7,037 bases of DNA from Leucothrix mucor (GTDB taxonomy: Bacteria > Pseudomonadota > Gammaproteobacteria > Thiotrichales > Thiotrichaceae): the NCBI GenBank assembly GCA_011322515.1, contig DRMS01000293.1, forward strand, positions 1 to 7,037, given 5' to 3'. The notes under the pieces are model-generated. The model did not search any database. It saw only the letters and a list, made by a program, of their open reading frames with translations, and was not told the DNA's origin. The stretch's first letter is position 1. Every line of letters starts with the position of its first letter. The translations under genes were made by a program, and so were the position numbers. This document shows, piece by piece, positions 4,744 to 7,037 of this stretch.

Positions 4744-5451
4744 ATGAAAATACTACTAGGTATTCTATTTTTACTCTTTTGCAATACACTTTATGCGGAC
4801 AGCGCGAGAGAACTCAACACACAAGGTTATCGTTTGTACAAACAACATCAATACGAACAAGCATTGACCTTGTTTAAACGTGCAACCGTTGCAGACCCAC
4901 GCTATGCTTTGGCATTTTATAATGTTGCCAGTACATTGGGTGTACTGCATAAAAAAAGTGTTTGTAAGTATGATGCTTATCTCTCTTTAATTAATAAATA
5001 CCTGAAAAAATCAGTTCAACTAGATCCTAGCCGTAGATCACGTATGAAAAGGGATCATGACTTAGATCCTGTCCATCCTACCTTCATCTATCAACGCTTA
5101 TTAGGACTTAAACTGAATAGAACCTCTCATGTAAAAAAAATGTTACGACGCATTCATTGGTACGGCAATCCGAATGGCGTAATTGGCCCTGAGAGTCGCA
5201 TTTATTTTAAGCAAAGAGGACAAGTGATTTTACAATCTCGATCCTTAGGTGCGAATGGTTTGCACACAGAAAATGAAACTGCAAGATACAGAGTCAATGG
5301 GAGAAGAATCACCATCTACCGTAGGTCAGCCTCAGGAGTAAGATCAACCGTACATGGACGGTTAACTCATCATGGTCAGTTACGTTTTAATCATAGGATG
5401 CCAAGCAATATGCGTCAATTTAGTGATAATCCTAGTAATTGCAGTGCTTAG
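4744..5451 (+). CDS. Secreted TPR protein with a basic beta-rich C-terminal domain
   Basis: The start is placed at ATG 4744 because AAGGGA (4731-4736) lies 7 nt upstream; the in-frame TTG at 4738 is too close to it. The 235-aa product has a Sec signal peptide (MKILLGILFLLFCNTLYA, cleavage before Asp19). Residues 20-53 form one good TPR (ELNTQGYRLYKQHQYEQAL, then LFKRATVADP), and 54-97 a second one stretched by an insertion. The rest begins HWYGNPNGVIGPESRIYFK (138-156) and has alternating short strands, many Arg/Lys/His residues and a glycine pattern as in a small beta-barrel; I do not recognise this domain. A protein-binding role in the periplasm is inferred from the TPRs only. The last base of the TAG stop (5451) belongs to element A3; without the element the stop would be TAA at the same codon, so the protein is unchanged. 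Confidence 0.72.
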   Translation: MKILLGILFLLFCNTLYADSARELNTQGYRLYKQHQYEQALTLFKRATVADPRYALAFYNVASTLGVLHKKSVCKYDAYLSLINKYLKKSVQLDPSRRSRMKRDHDLDPVHPTFIYQRLLGLKLNRTSHVKKMLRRIHWYGNPNGVIGPESRIYFKQRGQVILQSRSLGANGLHTENETARYRVNGRRITIYRRSASGVRSTVHGRLTHHGQLRFNHRMPSNMRQFSDNPSNCSA

Positions 5452-5611
5452 AAACGTGCACGAAACAACTTCCCGATCTCTAACTTGCCTTTTTATCTCA
5501 GCTTGGATGATCTCATTCGTTGCGTAGAGTGACTATGCACCTCATGAGTTCATCCCATCTGAAATAAAAATTCAGCGTTAGAACTTCGGGAAGTTATTCC
5601 GTGCACGTTCC
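5451..5611 (+). mobile_element. Family A MITE-like element, copy A3 (uninterrupted)
   Basis: It is 161 bp, flanked by perfect TTA repeats (5448-5450, 5612-5614). Inverted ends: left GAAACGTGCACGAAACAACT, right (reverse strand) GGAACGTGCACGGAATAACT, both continuing TCCCGA. It lacks the T insertion of A1 and the G insertion of A2, so it is the reference for the family. Its first base completes the TAG stop of the TPR gene. Only 11 bp separate it from G4, so 5452-5989 is a stretch of element A3, element G4 and the potA-like gene's upstream region. Confidence 0.87.
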
Positions 5612-5622
5612 TTAAGAGACTG

Positions 5623-5792
5623 GGCTACCAACTTACAGGCGGGACAGTTCATGTTTCTGCTATTCACCCGCACCCTTCGACAAGCTCAGGAAGCGGTGTC
5701 CTGAGTCTACCGAAGGGCTAGTTCCCTGAGCGGAGTCGAAGGGTGCGGGTTATTTGCCATGACGTTACTTGTCCCACCTTAAGTTGGTAGCC
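5623..5792 (-). mobile_element. Family G MITE-like element, copy G4
   Basis: It is 170 bp with intact inverted ends (left GGCTACCAACTTACAGGCGG, right on the reverse strand GGCTACCAACTTAAGGTGGG), oriented like G2 and opposite to G1 and G3. No clear 8-bp target duplication is seen (AGAGACTG left, AAAACAAA right). The core has the three-part palindrome, with one arm of the CAAG type and the other of the TCCG type. Confidence 0.87.
5667..5749. repeat. Hybrid REP-like palindrome in G4 (CAAG arm with TCCG arm)
   Basis: The left arm reads CCCTTCGACAAGCTCAGG (5673-5690). The right arm, read on the reverse strand, is CCCTTCGACTCCGCTCAGG, up to 5743. Outer bases pair perfectly (CCCGCACCCTTCGAC against its complement) but the inner AAG meets TCCG. 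The middle module CCTGAGTCTACCGAAGGG (5700-5717) is the reverse of that in G1 and G3. Confidence 0.85.
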
Positions 5793-5939
5793 AAAACAAA
5801 GGAGTGAAAGATTTATCTTTTCCTGTGCTGAATGAAGGATGTCAAAATTTTGTTATATTTATTATGACCTTCTACTTAATGAGCTTCTCTAAATGGCAGG
5901 TAGGCTATCTATATTCGCATCTCAAAATTGATTTACATC

Positions 5940-5961
5940 AGTAATTAAGCTACGGTTAAGG
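5940..5961 (+). promoter_or_regulatory. TTAAGC/TTAAGG direct repeat upstream of the potA-like gene
   Basis: TTAAGC (5945-5950) and TTAAGG (5956-5961) repeat with an 11-bp period. The block matches the one before the DUF11 gene at every base of AGTAATTAAGC and GGTTAAG. A weak promoter-like pair overlaps it: TTGATT (5928-5933), 17 nt, TACGGT (5951-5956). From 5793 to 5939 I see only AT-rich leader with an unsupported 46-codon open frame. Confidence 0.4.
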
Positions 5962-5989
5962 AATAGATCCCCAGTCCTTAAGGAAGGTT

Positions 5990-7037
5990 ATGCCTGATAT
6001 TTGCGTTAAGTTCGATAAAGTTAAAAAAAGTTATGATGGTAAAATTTTTGTCGTTAAAGAGCTTAATTTAGAGATAGAACAAGGTGAATTTGTCACTATG
6101 TTAGGGCCATCGGGTTCAGGTAAAACAACTTGCCTGATGCTGTTAGCAGGCTTTGAAGATATAACCAGTGGGGAAATTTACGTAAACGGCAAGCCCATTC
6201 GCCACACTACCCCGCATAAACGCAATATTGGTATGGTATTTCAAAACTATGCTTTATTCCCCCATATGACCATTGCCGAAAATCTGGCATACCCCCTTAA
6301 ATTTCGCAAAATGAACAAGGCTGAGAAAAAAGCCCGTGTGAATAAATATCTAGATTTAGTCGAGTTACAAAGCTTTGCTAATCGTTATCCTAATCAGCTT
6401 TCAGGTGGTCAAAAACAACGTGTTGCATTGGCAAGAGCATTGGTTTACGAACCGCAGTTAGTGTTAATGGATGAGCCCTTAGGCGCATTGGATAAAAATC
6501 TACGCGAGCAAATGCAGTATGAAATAAAAAAGCTACATGAAATGCTTGGCTTTACGGTTATCTATGTCACCCATGATCAAACCGAGGCGCTAACCATGTC
6601 AGATCGTATTGCCGTTTTTGAACGGGGTGTTATTCAGCAAATATCTGATCCAAAAACCTTATATGAATGCCCTGATAATAAATTTGTGGCGGAGTTTATT
6701 GGTGAAAATAATCATTTAGATGGGCATATAGAAGCGCATCAGGATAATGGCAATGTGCGGGTGAAAATAACAGAAAATGACTCAGTGACCGCATTAGCCG
6801 TTAATCTCAGTGAGCTAGATACCGAGGTGTATTTATCCATTCGTCCTGAAAAAGTGATTATGAATCCCGATCAGCATGGTGTTGATTGTGAAAATATTTT
6901 TGAGGGTGTTATTAAGCAAATAATTTATATTGGTGATCATCTGCGCATTTATATTCGATTTTTGAATGACAGTGCAGAATTTATCATCAAACAACCAAAT
7001 TCTTTTAAATTTGATGATTTAAAAGAAGGGCAAGCAG
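5990..7037 (+). CDS. potA: PotA-like polyamine-type ABC transporter ATP-binding protein, 3' end missing
   Basis: This would be the cytoplasmic ATPase of a spermidine/putrescine-type importer. The frame is open for 349 codons and runs off the window. The start ATG has AAGGA (5980-5984) 5 nt upstream, within the palindrome TCCTTAAGGA. It shows Walker A GPSGSGKT (39-46), Q-loop Q85 in VFQNYALFPHMT, signature LSGGQ (137-141), Walker B LVLMDE (157-162), D-loop GALD (165-168) and switch H195. A C-terminal TOBE-type domain begins near 240 and contains the typical SIRPEKV (283-289). The order NBD-TOBE and the stretch GEFVTMLGPSGSGKTTCL match the PotA group of the spermidine/putrescine/iron/thiosulfate ATPases, so iron or another solute remains possible. 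It is probably the first gene of its operon, since elements and a leader region precede it. Partners potB, potC and potD would be expected downstream. Confidence 0.88.
   Translation, partial: MPDICVKFDKVKKSYDGKIFVVKELNLEIEQGEFVTMLGPSGSGKTTCLMLLAGFEDITSGEIYVNGKPIRHTTPHKRNIGMVFQNYALFPHMTIAENLAYPLKFRKMNKAEKKARVNKYLDLVELQSFANRYPNQLSGGQKQRVALARALVYEPQLVLMDEPLGALDKNLREQMQYEIKKLHEMLGFTVIYVTHDQTEALTMSDRIAVFERGVIQQISDPKTLYECPDNKFVAEFIGENNHLDGHIEAHQDNGNVRVKITENDSVTALAVNLSELDTEVYLSIRPEKVIMNPDQHGVDCENIFEGVIKQIIYIGDHLRIYIRFLNDSAEFIIKQPNSFKFDDLKEGQA

Noticed and set aside
1820..5792. CRISPR array suggested by repeated 20-25 bp sequences
   Set aside because: Repeats are kilobases apart, inverted and part of larger elements; there are no regular spacers and no cas genes.
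5804..5944. Plus-strand 46-codon frame starting GTG after G4
   Set aside because: The AAAGGAG overlaps the GTG with no spacing and the peptide shows no recognisable feature; it lies in the probable promoter region of the potA-like gene.

Overview
The window looks like an AT-rich gammaproteobacterial chromosome. The codon use, the AapP-type and PotA-type ABC ATPases and the load of small repeats would fit a Thiotrichales-like sulfur bacterium. That placement is an impression; nothing in the sequence proves it.

Two transport genes bound the window. On the left are the last codons of an amino-acid ABC permease and the complete ATPase aapP (68-835). On the right is a PotA-like polyamine-type ATPase (from 5990), cut by the window end. 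Between them lie about 5 kb of accessory DNA with four complete single genes: a secreted protein with one DUF11-like domain (1207-1638, +), an RpfF-like crotonase predicted to make a DSF-type fatty-acid signal (2004-2867, -), a secreted HExxH zinc-peptidase-like protein (3521-4210, -) and a secreted TPR protein (4744-5451, +). A probable beheaded signal-peptide ORF (4618-4725) lies just before the TPR gene. No partners of these genes are visible nearby.

The striking content is between the genes. Three unrelated families of short non-coding elements with terminal inverted repeats (MITE-like) fill almost every gap. Family A (about 160 bp; 839-1100, 3202-3511, 5451-5611) makes a 3-bp TTA-like target duplication. 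Family T (99 bp; 969-1067, 2996-3094) makes a TA duplication. Family G (143-171 bp; 1820-1988, 3356-3498, about 4448-4618, 5623-5792) has ends beginning GGCTACC and an 8-bp duplication in one copy. Two of the three A copies are interrupted, one by T and one by G. The intact A copy at 5451 serves as the empty-site reference: removing T plus one TA from the first copy gives exactly 161 bp, the length of the third.

A REP-like palindrome with arms CCCTTCGA...TCGAAGGG sits in the centre of all four G elements and of one T element. It therefore behaves like a module shared by unrelated element families. Elements cluster 0-15 bp behind stop codons, where they could act as 3'-end hairpins. G copies alternate in orientation (+,-,+,-), so the three genes from rpfF to the TPR gene each sit between inverted copies.

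Two regulatory candidates stand out. A perfect hairpin covers the Shine-Dalgarno sequence of the DUF11 gene. A TTAAGC direct repeat with an 11-bp period lies about 30 nt before both the DUF11 and the potA-like start codons.
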